64,000 bases of DNA from Chloroflexota bacterium (lineage in GTDB: Bacteria > Chloroflexota > UBA6077 > SHYK01), in assembly GCA_009692845.1 (NCBI GenBank), contig SHYK01000002.1, forward strand, positions 186,001-250,000, read 5' to 3'. Under the pieces are notes generated by a model, which worked only from the letters and a program-made list of their open reading frames with translations, did not search any database and had not been told where the DNA came from. The position numbers and the translations under genes are program-made. Shown piece after piece: positions 9,419-17,922 of the stretch (positions are counted from its first letter, which is position 1; each line of letters begins with the position of its first letter).

Positions 9419-10954
9419 ATGGAAGGCGAAGACGAACTCGAAGAGGCCACGATTGCCGGGCTACAGGTCCAGCTAGGCTCGGGTGAACTGACGGCCCGAC
9501 AACTGGTCGAGCGATTACTGGAGCGGATCGAAGCCATCGATCACAGCGGACCGACCCTCCGGAGCGTTATTGAGGTGAACCCGGACGTCATCAATATCGC
9601 GGATGCTCTCGATCGCGAGCGCGCTGAGCGCGGACCGCGTGGACCGCTGCATGGGATTCCTATCCTGCTTAAAGACAATATCGACACGGCCGACCGAATG
9701 CAGACCACGGCCGGATCGCTCGCCCTGCTGGGGATTCCAGTTTCGCAAGACGCCACCGCGGCGAAGCGCCTGCGAGATGCGGGCGCGATTCTGCTGGGCA
9801 AGTCGAATCTCAGCGAGTGGGCCAATTTCCGCTCTACTCGTTCGTCGGGTGGATGGAGCGGGCGGGGCCGCCAGACTCGAAATCCGTACGTCCTCGACCG
9901 GAATCCGGGCGGGTCCAGCTCGGGCTCAGCCGTGGCGGTCTCCGCCAACCTGGTGATGGCAGCTCTGGGTACCGAGACTGATGGGTCGATCATGAGCCCG
10001 TCCTCGGTGTGCGGCGTGGTCGGGATTAAGCCCACGGTCGGCCGCACCAGCCGAGCCGGCGTGATTCCTATCTCTCATTCCCAGGACAGCGTCGGACCGC
10101 ACGCTCGAACGGTCGCTGACGCTGCCATGGTCCTTGCGGCCATCATTGGCCCGGATGGTCGGGATCCTGCTACATCGTCGGCGCCAGCGCTCGGGGACCT
10201 CACCGGTAGGCTTGACCCGGAGGGACTACGAGGCGCGCGAATTGGAGTCCTTCGCAAGCTCCACACCGGCTTGAGCGAGCACGCGGACAAGGTTTTCGAG
10301 GAGAGCCTCGCCGTCTTGCGGGGCTGCCGGGTTGAGCTGGTCGACGAGGTCGAGATTCCGGGCGAAGCCGACCTCCGAGAGAACTTCGGCGACTCCGACG
10401 TCCGGGCAGAAATGCTCGTGATGGAATACGAGTTCAAGGCTGGAATCGAAGCCTACCTCGCTACGCGTCCCGGCGCCGAGGCTCGTACCCTGGCCGACTT
10501 GATCCGTTTCAACGAGGAGCATGCGGCCGAGGAAATGCCATATTTCGGGCAGGAACGATGGCTATCCGCCGCCGGCCGGGGTCCGTTGACGGATGAACTT
10601 TATCTGAAGGCCCGCGAGCAGAGTCGGCAGTTTCGGGATGGGCTCACTGAATTCTTCCGAGAGCAACGTTTCGATGCGCTGGTGCTACCCACCAACGCAC
10701 CTCCCCCGCCCATTGACTTGCTTCACACCACCCGTCCTCTCGGAGTGTCCGGTGCGCAGGCAGCGGCGGTGGCCGGGTTCCCGCTGATCACGGTTCCAGC
10801 GGGATTCGTGTTCGACTTGCTGCCAATCGGGCTGACCTTTTTAGGACCAGCCTGGAGCGAAATGGCCCTGATCCGGTTCGCTTTTGCCTTCGAGCAGGCC
10901 AACCCGGTTCGGCGCCCGCCCCGGTTCGTAAGAACGACCGCCGATCTCCCGTAG
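9419..10954 (+). CDS. Amidase signature family hydrolase
   Basis: The 511-residue enzyme has the amidase-signature Ser-Ser-Lys apparatus: Lys in ILLKDNIDTADRMQTTAGS, and the Gly/Ser-rich loop GGSSSGSAVAVSANLVMAA. The later conserved core reads SVCGVVGIKPTVGRTSRAG. The ATG at 9419 follows AGGAGG (9406-9411) by 7 bases; a GTG at 9416 is too close to it. Amide substrate is unknown. It stands alone between the broken adaptor and larB. A second, clearly different amidase lies at 58497-59837. Confidence 0.92.
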   Translation: MEGEDELEEATIAGLQVQLGSGELTARQLVERLLERIEAIDHSGPTLRSVIEVNPDVINIADALDRERAERGPRGPLHGIPILLKDNIDTADRMQTTAGSLALLGIPVSQDATAAKRLRDAGAILLGKSNLSEWANFRSTRSSGGWSGRGRQTRNPYVLDRNPGGSSSGSAVAVSANLVMAALGTETDGSIMSPSSVCGVVGIKPTVGRTSRAGVIPISHSQDSVGPHARTVADAAMVLAAIIGPDGRDPATSSAPALGDLTGRLDPEGLRGARIGVLRKLHTGLSEHADKVFEESLAVLRGCRVELVDEVEIPGEADLRENFGDSDVRAEMLVMEYEFKAGIEAYLATRPGAEARTLADLIRFNEEHAAEEMPYFGQERWLSAAGRGPLTDELYLKAREQSRQFRDGLTEFFREQRFDALVLPTNAPPPPIDLLHTTRPLGVSGAQAAAVAGFPLITVPAGFVFDLLPIGLTFLGPAWSEMALIRFAFAFEQANPVRRPPRFVRTTADLP

Positions 10955-11061
10955 GCCTGACGGGACGCACCTGACGGCTCTCGTCGTAGGTTGGCCCAAG
11001 CGACAGCATTAATGACCGGCGCAGCGATTCCCTGGCCGAGGGAGATTGCCAGCCGCGATTC

Positions 11062-11067
11062 TATAAT
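11062..11067 (+). promoter_or_regulatory. Putative -10 box for the larB operon
   Basis: A perfect TATAAT at 11062-11067 lies 31 bases before the GTG chosen for larB. No good -35 is seen at 17-base spacing. Its position in the gap after the amidase fits a promoter for larB-folC-larC. Confidence 0.45.
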
Positions 11068-11098
11068 CGGCTGAACATCCGGTTTGAACGGAGACTTT

Positions 11099-11863
11099 GT
11101 GCTCGACCCGTTTTCTGCATTGCGCGAATCCCTCGCGGCCGGCCCGTCCCCCACCGAGTCGGAGATCACTCCGGACTTCGATCGAGACGTCCGCACAGGC
11201 GTTCCGGAAGTGATCCTCGGTGAGGGAAAATCCATCGCGATGGTGGTCGACGTGGCGCGCCGCTTTCTCGACCGGCGCGGCCGTGCCATCATCAGTCGCA
11301 CCAAGCTCCGGCTGACCCGCGCCCTCCAGGAGGAATTCCGCGACGACGTGGTCGAGACTTATCGTCAGGCCCGCATGGTGGTCGTGCGACGGCAAGATTT
11401 TCCCGTCGCCACCGGTGACGGCAAGGTGGGCATCGTGACTGCCGGCACCTCGGATGTTGGCGTTGCCGAAGAAGCTCAGGTCATCGCCCAGGAGATGGGC
11501 TGCGTCACCCGCTTGGCTGCCGATGTCGGTGTTGCGGGGCTGCACCGGCTGGTGAGTCCCTTGCAGGACATGCTGGGCTGGGGAGCGGACGCCATCATCG
11601 TGGCGGCGGGGATGGACGGGGCGCTGCCGTCCGTGGTGGCCGGCCTCGTGGATGTGCCAGTGATCGGGCTACCTACGTCCCGGGGCTACGGCGTTGGGGG
11701 AGCTGGAGTTGCCGCGCTCTTGAGCATGCTGCAGAGCTGTGTCCCCGGCCTGGTCGTGGTGAATGTCGACAACGGCATCGGGGCCGGTGCGAGCGCGGCC
11801 CGGATCGCCAATCACATCGCGGCGGCGCGGGCCGAGCGGCTCGTTCAGCACGGAGTCCGGTGA
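11099..11863 (+). CDS. larB: Nickel-pincer cofactor biosynthesis protein LarB
   Basis: LarB carboxylates and hydrolyses nicotinic acid adenine dinucleotide in the first step of nickel-pincer nucleotide synthesis. The 254-residue protein carries the AIR-carboxylase-like C-terminal domain with VGIVTAGTSDVGVAEEA, AAGMDGALPSVVAGL, GLPTSRGYGVGGAG and VVNVDNGIGAG, characteristic of LarB. GTG at 11099 follows GGAG by 5 bases; a TTG at 11084 is an alternative. The stop overlaps the GTG of folC. larC follows folC, but larE and larA are not in this window. Confidence 0.93.
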   Translation: MLDPFSALRESLAAGPSPTESEITPDFDRDVRTGVPEVILGEGKSIAMVVDVARRFLDRRGRAIISRTKLRLTRALQEEFRDDVVETYRQARMVVVRRQDFPVATGDGKVGIVTAGTSDVGVAEEAQVIAQEMGCVTRLAADVGVAGLHRLVSPLQDMLGWGADAIIVAAGMDGALPSVVAGLVDVPVIGLPTSRGYGVGGAGVAALLSMLQSCVPGLVVVNVDNGIGAGASAARIANHIAAARAERLVQHGVR

Positions 11864-13290
11864 GCTTGGTCGAGGCGCTGCCTCCGACAATTGCGCGCGA
11901 GTCGATCCGCCCCTGGGATTTGCCTCCACCCGATCCCGGCGAGTCGCCAGAGTACTGGGCGGCCGTCCGCCGCATCTACGCCTATTCAGAAGCCCACCGA
12001 ACTCCAGCCGAGGTCGCGCTCGCCCAAACTCGCAAGATCGACCGAATGCGGGTGCTCCTCCAGCTTTTGGGTACGCCGCAGGCAGCTTTCTCGACCATTC
12101 TGGTGGCGGGGACCAAGGGCAAAGGCTCTATGACTGCGGTCCTCACCTCGATCCTGGCGGCGGGGGGTTATCGGGTCGGCCGATATACCCAGCCGCATCT
12201 GTACAGTTATCGCGAACGCATCTGGGCGGCTGGCGACTACGTCACCGAGGCGGAACTGGTCGATGAGCTGGAGGCCATGGAGGATGCGCTGGCGATAGTA
12301 GAGCGCCAACGGTCTGAGCTGGGCCCGCTCACCACCTTTGACGTGGGCACGGCGCTCACCGTGCTCCATTTCGCGCGCGCGCGAGTGCAGCTCGGGGTGG
12401 TGGAAGTCGGAGTCGGGGGCGCCAATGATGCGACGAACGCCCTCGAGCCGATCTCGTCGCTGGTAGGTCCGGTCGGCCTGGACCACGTCCAGCTGCTGGG
12501 CAACAGCCTCACTGAGGTGGCCACGCAGAAGATCGGAGTGGCCCGGCGGGGCATCGACGTCGTGATTGGGGCACAGGAAACGGAAGCCCGAGCAGCGCTA
12601 CAAGTCGGTGCCGCTGCAGTGGGCGCTCGCTTGCACGAGCTGGGAAAAGACTTCGGCTGGTCCGCCGATGATCCCTGCTCGGGCCCGTTCGAGTTTCGTG
12701 GCCAGGGCTGCTGGTCAGAGCTCGATACGCCGCTGGTCGGCCGGTTTCAGCGGGACAACATTTCCGTGGCGATGGCCGCCGCCGAAAGACTCCGCGCTCA
12801 GGGCTGGCCCCTGTCGGATGAGGCGATCCGGGCAGGTGTGGCTCAAGTCCACTGGCCGGGACGGTTTCAGTCGGTGGTGCTCGATCCATTGACGATAGTC
12901 GATGGGGCCCACAATCAGACGTCGGCGAGGGCGCTGGCGGAGACCATTCGGGAGTATCTGGGTGATCGTCCGGTTACCCTCGTACTCGGAATGACTGACA
13001 CCAAGGACATCCCGGCGATCCTGAGCGAGCTCGCGCCGGTGGCTCGGGAAGCGATCATCACCCGATCTTCACATCCGCAGGGGAGAGCCCCGGAGGAGGT
13101 CCTGGTGGCCGCTCGCAACGCCGGGCTGAGCTGTCGGGTGGTGCCGAGCCCTAGCGAGGCGGTGTTGGCGGCGTGGGCGGAACAGCGCAATGATGGCGTG
13201 ACCATAGTGACCGGGTCATTGTTCCTAGCGGGAGATGTCCTGGCCTGGTTGCGCCAGATGGCCCCGGAGGCAGTTACCCGAAATGGTTGA
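11860..13290 (+). CDS. folC: Folylpolyglutamate/dihydrofolate synthase FolC
   Basis: FolC adds glutamate to folates (and may make dihydrofolate from dihydropteroate). The 476-residue Mur-ligase-family protein has the P-loop VAGTKGKGSM near residue 85, the TFDVGTALTVLHF segment, the conserved VEVGVGGANDATNAL, LDHVQLLG, and a C-terminal domain with DGAHNQTSA. The GTG start overlaps the larB stop, and the 3' end overlaps the larC start by 8 bases. It is therefore embedded in a lar operon; a functional link to nickel-pincer synthesis is unproven. Confidence 0.93.
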   Translation: MSLVEALPPTIARESIRPWDLPPPDPGESPEYWAAVRRIYAYSEAHRTPAEVALAQTRKIDRMRVLLQLLGTPQAAFSTILVAGTKGKGSMTAVLTSILAAGGYRVGRYTQPHLYSYRERIWAAGDYVTEAELVDELEAMEDALAIVERQRSELGPLTTFDVGTALTVLHFARARVQLGVVEVGVGGANDATNALEPISSLVGPVGLDHVQLLGNSLTEVATQKIGVARRGIDVVIGAQETEARAALQVGAAAVGARLHELGKDFGWSADDPCSGPFEFRGQGCWSELDTPLVGRFQRDNISVAMAAAERLRAQGWPLSDEAIRAGVAQVHWPGRFQSVVLDPLTIVDGAHNQTSARALAETIREYLGDRPVTLVLGMTDTKDIPAILSELAPVAREAIITRSSHPQGRAPEEVLVAARNAGLSCRVVPSPSEAVLAAWAEQRNDGVTIVTGSLFLAGDVLAWLRQMAPEAVTRNG

Positions 13291-14473
13291 CGCGCAGCGC
13301 GGGCGGGCCGCGTTTTTCGACTGCTTCAGCGGCGCGAGCGGTGATATGGTGCTCGGTGCACTGGTCGACGCGGGCTTGAGCGTTGATCTCCTGCGGGCGG
13401 AGCTTCAGAAGCTGCCCTTCGATGGCTGGTCACTTGAAGCGAGCCGGGCGACCCGGTCCGGGTTAGCGGGAACCCAGGTCAAAGTGCGGGTCGAGAAGCC
13501 CGAACCCGGGCATCGCAATCTGGGCGACGTCGAGCAGATCCTTCGCGCCAGCACGCTGCCCGGCCGAATCACCGATCGGGCACTAGAAGTCTTTCGCCGG
13601 CTGGCTCGGGCGGAGGGACGTGTTCATGGCCTCCCTGCCGACGAGGTCCATTTCCACGATGTGGGAGCAATCGACGCCATTGTGGACATCACGGGGGCGA
13701 TGATCGGCCTCGACGCGCTCGGCATCGAGCGGGTCTTTGCGTCGAGTCTTCCGATGGGTCTGGGCAGCATCCCGAGCGCCCACGGCACGCTGCCCCTGCC
13801 GGCGCCCGCAACCCTGGAGTTGATCGCGGAGGCTCGGGCGCCCACCCGACCGTTTCCTACCGAGATGGAGCTGGTGACCCCCACCGGCGCGGCCATCCTC
13901 ACCACCGTGGCCGAGTTCAGGCAGCCCGCTTTGACCCTGGAGCGCATCGGGGTGGGCGTCGGTGGCCGCGATCTGCCCTGGCCAAATGTGCTCCGTCTCT
14001 GGCTGGGCACGATGGCCGAGCATGATGCGTACACTGGTGAAGTGACTGTCATCGAGACGAATCTGGACGACAGCTCGCCCGAGCAGCTGGGCTTCGCCAT
14101 GGAGCGATTGTTCGAGGCCGGGGCGTTGGATGTTTTCTTTACCCCCGCCCAGATGAAAAAGAATCGACCGGGGGTCGTGCTGACCGTCTTGGCGTCGCCC
14201 GCCCAAGCTGACTATTTGGCACAACTGATCTTGCGCGAAACGAGCTCGCTAGGCGTGCGTTTCCGGGGTGCCCAGCGTCTGATGGCCCCCCGGCGCTCAG
14301 GAGAGGTCGACACTGCATTTGGCCCGATTCAAGTCAAAGTGAAAAGTATTGACGGCGAAGAGGTCATAGCGCCAGAGTACGAGGACTGCGCACGGGTTGC
14401 CCGGGCACGGGGTGTACCCATCGGGACCGTCTACGCGGCGGCACTGACGGCCGGTGCCCTGGGCGCCAGGTGA
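13283..14473 (+). CDS. larC: Nickel-pincer cofactor nickel insertase LarC, single uninterrupted frame
   Basis: LarC is the CTP-dependent cyclometallase that inserts nickel into the pincer nucleotide. The 396-residue protein starts FFDCFSGASGDMVLGALVDA, then has EVHFHDVGAIDAIVDI and TPTGAAILT, with the C-terminal LETNLDDSSPEQLGF-type domain (here IETNLDDSSPEQ) and TSSLGVRF. In Lactobacillus plantarum larC needs a programmed frameshift; here the two parts are in one frame. The ATG at 13283 overlaps the folC end. The stop overlaps the next glycosyltransferase GTG. Confidence 0.93.
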   Translation: MVDAQRGRAAFFDCFSGASGDMVLGALVDAGLSVDLLRAELQKLPFDGWSLEASRATRSGLAGTQVKVRVEKPEPGHRNLGDVEQILRASTLPGRITDRALEVFRRLARAEGRVHGLPADEVHFHDVGAIDAIVDITGAMIGLDALGIERVFASSLPMGLGSIPSAHGTLPLPAPATLELIAEARAPTRPFPTEMELVTPTGAAILTTVAEFRQPALTLERIGVGVGGRDLPWPNVLRLWLGTMAEHDAYTGEVTVIETNLDDSSPEQLGFAMERLFEAGALDVFFTPAQMKKNRPGVVLTVLASPAQADYLAQLILRETSSLGVRFRGAQRLMAPRRSGEVDTAFGPIQVKVKSIDGEEVIAPEYEDCARVARARGVPIGTVYAAALTAGALGAR

Positions 14474-15435
14474 CGGGAACGCCCCTGGCGTCAGGCGAGC
14501 CTCTGGTCAGTGTCGTGGTGCCCAATTTCAATGGCGAAAGATTGATCAGGGACTGTCTCACCTCCGTTCTGGGCCAGACCTATCCGCGGGTAGAGTGCCT
14601 GGTCGTGGATGACGGCTCGACCGATGGCTCAGTTGCAATCATTGAGGCGGAGTTCCCCGAGGTGCTCCTGGTTCGCAGGGGCCAGAACGGCGGATTCGCC
14701 CGAGCGGCCAACGACGGTTTGCGAAAGGCCCAGGGAGAGATTATCGCCCTGCTCAATAACGACGCGGCCGCTGGACCCACCTGGGTCGAGCAAATCGTGG
14801 CGACGTTTCGCCGCCATCCCGAGGCGGGATCGGTGGCAACCAAGATGGTGCTGTGGGACTCGCCGCGGATCATCAACTCGGCTGGAGACCTGTTCCGACG
14901 AAACGGTGTCCCGGATAGCCGGGGTGTCTGGGAGACCGATGCCGGGCAGTATGACCAAGAGGTAGAGGTCTTCGGGGCATCGGGTGGGGCGGGAGCCTAT
15001 CGGCGCCAAATGCTGGACGAGATCGGCTACTTTGACGAGCGATTCTTCATGTACTGCGAGGACGTCGATCTCGCTTTTCGCGCCCAGACCAAAGGATTCA
15101 AGTGCATCTACGCGCCGGAAGCAGTCGTTCGCCACCGGCTCAGCGCCACGGGTGGCGGTCCGCTGGCCAGCTATCAATGCGGACGCAATTTCATCTGGAT
15201 CCTGGCCAGGGATTTCCCCGCTTTGGCCTGGCGCCGCTACTGGCCACGTGTTCTGATGACGCAGCTCGGTTTGGCCTGGCAGGCGGTTTCCCATTTGCGA
15301 GAACCGGCCGCGAGGGCGCGCCTGCGAGGCCAATTCGCCGGATTGCGCACCATGCCTCAGTTCGTGGCCGAGCGTCGGATGTGGGCGCAGGGCCGCCGGG
15401 TGTCTGACGACTACCTCGTTGCTCTCCTGACGTGA
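14470..15435 (+). CDS. Family 2 glycosyltransferase (rhamnosyltransferase-like)
   Basis: The 321-residue GT-A protein opens with VSVVVPNFNGERLIRDCL, has VVDDGSTDGS (nucleotide-sugar binding Asp residues), ALLNNDAAAGPTW with the DXD-equivalent region, and the acceptor-side motif DERFFMYCEDVDLAFRA. That layout is typical of wbbL-like rhamnosyl- or hexosyltransferases of surface polysaccharides. GTG start overlaps the larC stop. Its stop overlaps the start of the next glycosyltransferase, so the two are probably co-translated. Confidence 0.88.
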   Translation: MTGTPLASGEPLVSVVVPNFNGERLIRDCLTSVLGQTYPRVECLVVDDGSTDGSVAIIEAEFPEVLLVRRGQNGGFARAANDGLRKAQGEIIALLNNDAAAGPTWVEQIVATFRRHPEAGSVATKMVLWDSPRIINSAGDLFRRNGVPDSRGVWETDAGQYDQEVEVFGASGGAGAYRRQMLDEIGYFDERFFMYCEDVDLAFRAQTKGFKCIYAPEAVVRHRLSATGGGPLASYQCGRNFIWILARDFPALAWRRYWPRVLMTQLGLAWQAVSHLREPAARARLRGQFAGLRTMPQFVAERRMWAQGRRVSDDYLVALLT

Positions 15436-16175
15436 CGGAGACCCCACCCCGAAACGTTGACCTCTCGATTGTGATCCCGGCTTACAACGAGGCGGATCGA
15501 CTGCCCCCGACGATCGATCAGCTGCTGATCTACCTGGATACTCAGGCCTGGTCGGCCGAGATCGTGATTGTCGAGAACGGAAGCACGGACGGAACTTTGG
15601 AGGTGGCCCAAAGCCTGGCCGCGCGGGACGTCCGGATTCGAGCGCTCCATCTCGACGGTCGAGGAAAGGGCCTGGCGGTGCGGGCGGGCATGCTGGCCGC
15701 TTTCGGCAAGTACCTGCTGGAGTTCGACGCCGACGCTTCGGTGCCGGCGGATCAAATTCCGGCGCTATTGAAGGAGCTAGATGCGGGGGCCGATATCGCC
15801 ATCGGCTCTCGAGAGGCGGCCGGGGCCCAGCGCGTCGGTGAGCCCTCCCATCGTCACTTAATGGGGAGGGTGTTCAACCTGCTGGTGCGTTGGTTGGCCC
15901 TACCTGGCATCAGCGACAGCCAATGCGGTTTCAAAGCCTTCCGTCGGTCGGCCGCCCAGGACCTCTTCCAACGCCAGCTGATCGACGGCTGGGGTTTTGA
16001 CGTCGAGATCCTGTACATCGCTCGGTCCCGGGGATACCGGATCCAGGAAGTACCGGTGGTCTGGTACTACGGGACTTCCAGCAAGATCGAAGGGCGGCTG
16101 GTGCATAATACTTTCGCTATGCTGAAGGAATTACTGGTGATTCGTCGTAACGCCATGCGCGGCCGCTACGTCTAA
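15432..16175 (+). CDS. Dolichyl/undecaprenyl-phosphate glucosyltransferase-like GT2
   Basis: A 247-residue family 2 glycosyltransferase resembling ALG5-type polyprenyl-phosphate sugar transferases. Seen are LSIVIPAYNEADRLPPTI, IVENGSTDGT, GKGLAVRAGM, the DXD-like EFDADASVPADQ, SREAAGAQ, DSQCGFKAFR and the GWGFDVEILYIA motif. All of these are common in dolichyl-phosphate beta-glucosyltransferases. It likely loads a sugar onto a lipid phosphate at the inner membrane face, supplying membrane GT-C enzymes such as those elsewhere in the window. A strong terminator follows. Confidence 0.88.
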   Translation: MTETPPRNVDLSIVIPAYNEADRLPPTIDQLLIYLDTQAWSAEIVIVENGSTDGTLEVAQSLAARDVRIRALHLDGRGKGLAVRAGMLAAFGKYLLEFDADASVPADQIPALLKELDAGADIAIGSREAAGAQRVGEPSHRHLMGRVFNLLVRWLALPGISDSQCGFKAFRRSAAQDLFQRQLIDGWGFDVEILYIARSRGYRIQEVPVVWYYGTSSKIEGRLVHNTFAMLKELLVIRRNAMRGRYV

Positions 16176-16198
16176 GCTCCCCGAATAGTGCGTCGAAC

Positions 16199-16227
16199 AG
16201 GGGGGCATTTGCCCCCCTTCATTTTTT
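16199..16227 (+). terminator. Intrinsic terminator after the glycosyltransferase pair
   Basis: An 8-bp perfect stem, aggggggc / gccccccт in sense (A+6G+C paired with G+6C+T), closes on an ATTT loop and is followed by a run of six T at 16222-16227. This is the clearest terminator in the window and ends the larB-to-glycosyltransferase transcript before metG. Confidence 0.9.
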
Positions 16228-16301
16228 GGCGACGGCGCCAAGAACGCAATTTTCATTCGTCGTCAGCGCCCTTAGGCGGATGACCAAGCCAGGAGAAACA
16301 G

Positions 16302-17921
16302 GTGGCTGAGCGAGTGCTGGTGTGTGTGGCCTGGCCGTATGCCAACGGCTCACTGCATGTAGGCCAAGTGGCCGGGGCCTACCTTCCCGCCGATATCTTT
16401 GCCCGCTTCAACCGCTTGATCGGGAACGAGGTCCTCATGGTTTCCGGGTCAGACGACCACGGTACCCCAACCACCGTCCGCGCCGAGCAAGAGGGAATCT
16501 CTCCTCGCGAGGTGACGGATCGCTACAACGCCGAATTCAAGGAATCCTGGAAGCAGCTCGGTATCGAGTTCGACATCTTCACCCGCACCGGTACTGAGAA
16601 CCATCGCGAGGTAGCCCAGGCGTTCTTCTTGGATCTGCTCGATAAGGGGCACATCACTAAAGGCACCATGCAGGCCCTCTATTGTGTCAACGACAACCGG
16701 TTCCTTCCGGATCGGTACGTTGAAGGGATATGTCCCCGCTGCGGCTTTGACCCGGCGCGGGGCGATCAGTGCGACAACTGTGGCCACCCGCTGGACGCGA
16801 CAGAGCTCATTAAGCCTCGCTGTAAGTTCTGCGGGCAGGAGCCCATCGTGCGTGAGACCGAGCATTTCTTTCTCCAGCTTGGCCACTTTGAAGACCAACT
16901 GAAGGAGTGGGTCGGCCAGCAGCCCCACTGGCGCCCCCAGGTATCGAGCTTCACGAAGGGATTCCTGGACCAGGGGCTTCAAGCGCGAGCGATCACCCGT
17001 GACATCGAGTGGGGGGTGCCGATCCCGTTGCCCGGCTACGACAGCAAGCGGCTCTACGTTTGGTTTGAGGCCTGTATCGGCTATCTGTCTTCCACGATCG
17101 AGTGGACCCGAGCACAGGGCAATCCCGATGCTTGGAAAGACTGGTGGAGCCCGCCGACCCGCAGCTATTACTTTATCGGCAAAGACAACATCGTCTTCCA
17201 CACCGTCATCTGGCCGTCGATGCTGATGGGGCGAGGCGATCTGAATCTGCCCTTCGACGTCCCAGCCAACGAATACCTCAATCTGGAGGGGGCCAAGGTA
17301 TCGACCAGCCGAAATTGGGCGATCTGGATCCCCGAGTTTCTCCAGCGCTACGATCCCGACCCGCTCCGCTACATGCTGGCCGCCAACATGCCGGAGACCC
17401 GAGATGCCGACTTCGCCTGGGAAGAGTTCCGCCGCCGCAACAACGACGAGCTGGTCGCCTCGTGGGGAAATCTGGTCCATCGCACCTTGACCTTCACAGT
17501 GCGCAATTTCGAGGGAAAGGTGCCCGAGGCCGGCACCGAAACGACCGAGATCGTCGAGGCCCGGATGGTGGAAGGGTTTGCGACTGTACGGGAGATGCTG
17601 GCCGGTTGCCATTTCAAGAATGCGCTGCGGGAGATCATGAGCCTCACCCAGTTTGGCAACCGCTTGCTGGACGAACGGGCGCCCTGGCGCCAGATCCGTA
17701 CCGACCGGGTAGCTTGTGCCGACACGTTGGCGGGTCTGCTCACTTTGATCAATGGGGTCAAGGTGCTGACCTATCCGTTTCTGCCCTTCTCGGTCGAAAA
17801 GCTCCATGCCATGCTGGGCTACTCGGACACCGTCTTGAGCCACGGCTGGAAGCTGGAGCGGCTGGTCGCCGGCACGCCGCTGCCGGATCCCGAGCCATTG
17901 TTCAAGAAGATCGAGGAGTAG
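16302..17921 (+). CDS. metG: Methionyl-tRNA synthetase
   Basis: MetG charges tRNA-Met. The 539-residue class I synthetase has the HIGH-like YANGSLHVGQVAGAYLPAD, a connective-peptide zinc region with four CxxC-like pairs (CPRCGFD, CDNCGHP, CKFCG), and the KMSKS-equivalent KVSTSR near residue 330. The anticodon-binding helical domain follows. There is no C-terminal EMAP-like tRNA-binding domain, which many MetG forms lack. GTG start at 16302 follows AGGAG by about 7 bases. The gene after it begins 1 base past the stop. Confidence 0.96.
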   Translation: MAERVLVCVAWPYANGSLHVGQVAGAYLPADIFARFNRLIGNEVLMVSGSDDHGTPTTVRAEQEGISPREVTDRYNAEFKESWKQLGIEFDIFTRTGTENHREVAQAFFLDLLDKGHITKGTMQALYCVNDNRFLPDRYVEGICPRCGFDPARGDQCDNCGHPLDATELIKPRCKFCGQEPIVRETEHFFLQLGHFEDQLKEWVGQQPHWRPQVSSFTKGFLDQGLQARAITRDIEWGVPIPLPGYDSKRLYVWFEACIGYLSSTIEWTRAQGNPDAWKDWWSPPTRSYYFIGKDNIVFHTVIWPSMLMGRGDLNLPFDVPANEYLNLEGAKVSTSRNWAIWIPEFLQRYDPDPLRYMLAANMPETRDADFAWEEFRRRNNDELVASWGNLVHRTLTFTVRNFEGKVPEAGTETTEIVEARMVEGFATVREMLAGCHFKNALREIMSLTQFGNRLLDERAPWRQIRTDRVACADTLAGLLTLINGVKVLTYPFLPFSVEKLHAMLGYSDTVLSHGWKLERLVAGTPLPDPEPLFKKIEE

Positions 17922-17922
17922 A

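Noticed and set aside
16228-16301. Possible SAM or T-box riboswitch before metG
   Set aside because: The gap after the terminator is only about 75 bases and has no T-box motif or SAM-aptamer core.
16449-17843. Long minus-strand open frame of 464 codons opposite metG
   Set aside because: Fully antisense to metG with low-complexity translation and no Shine-Dalgarno.
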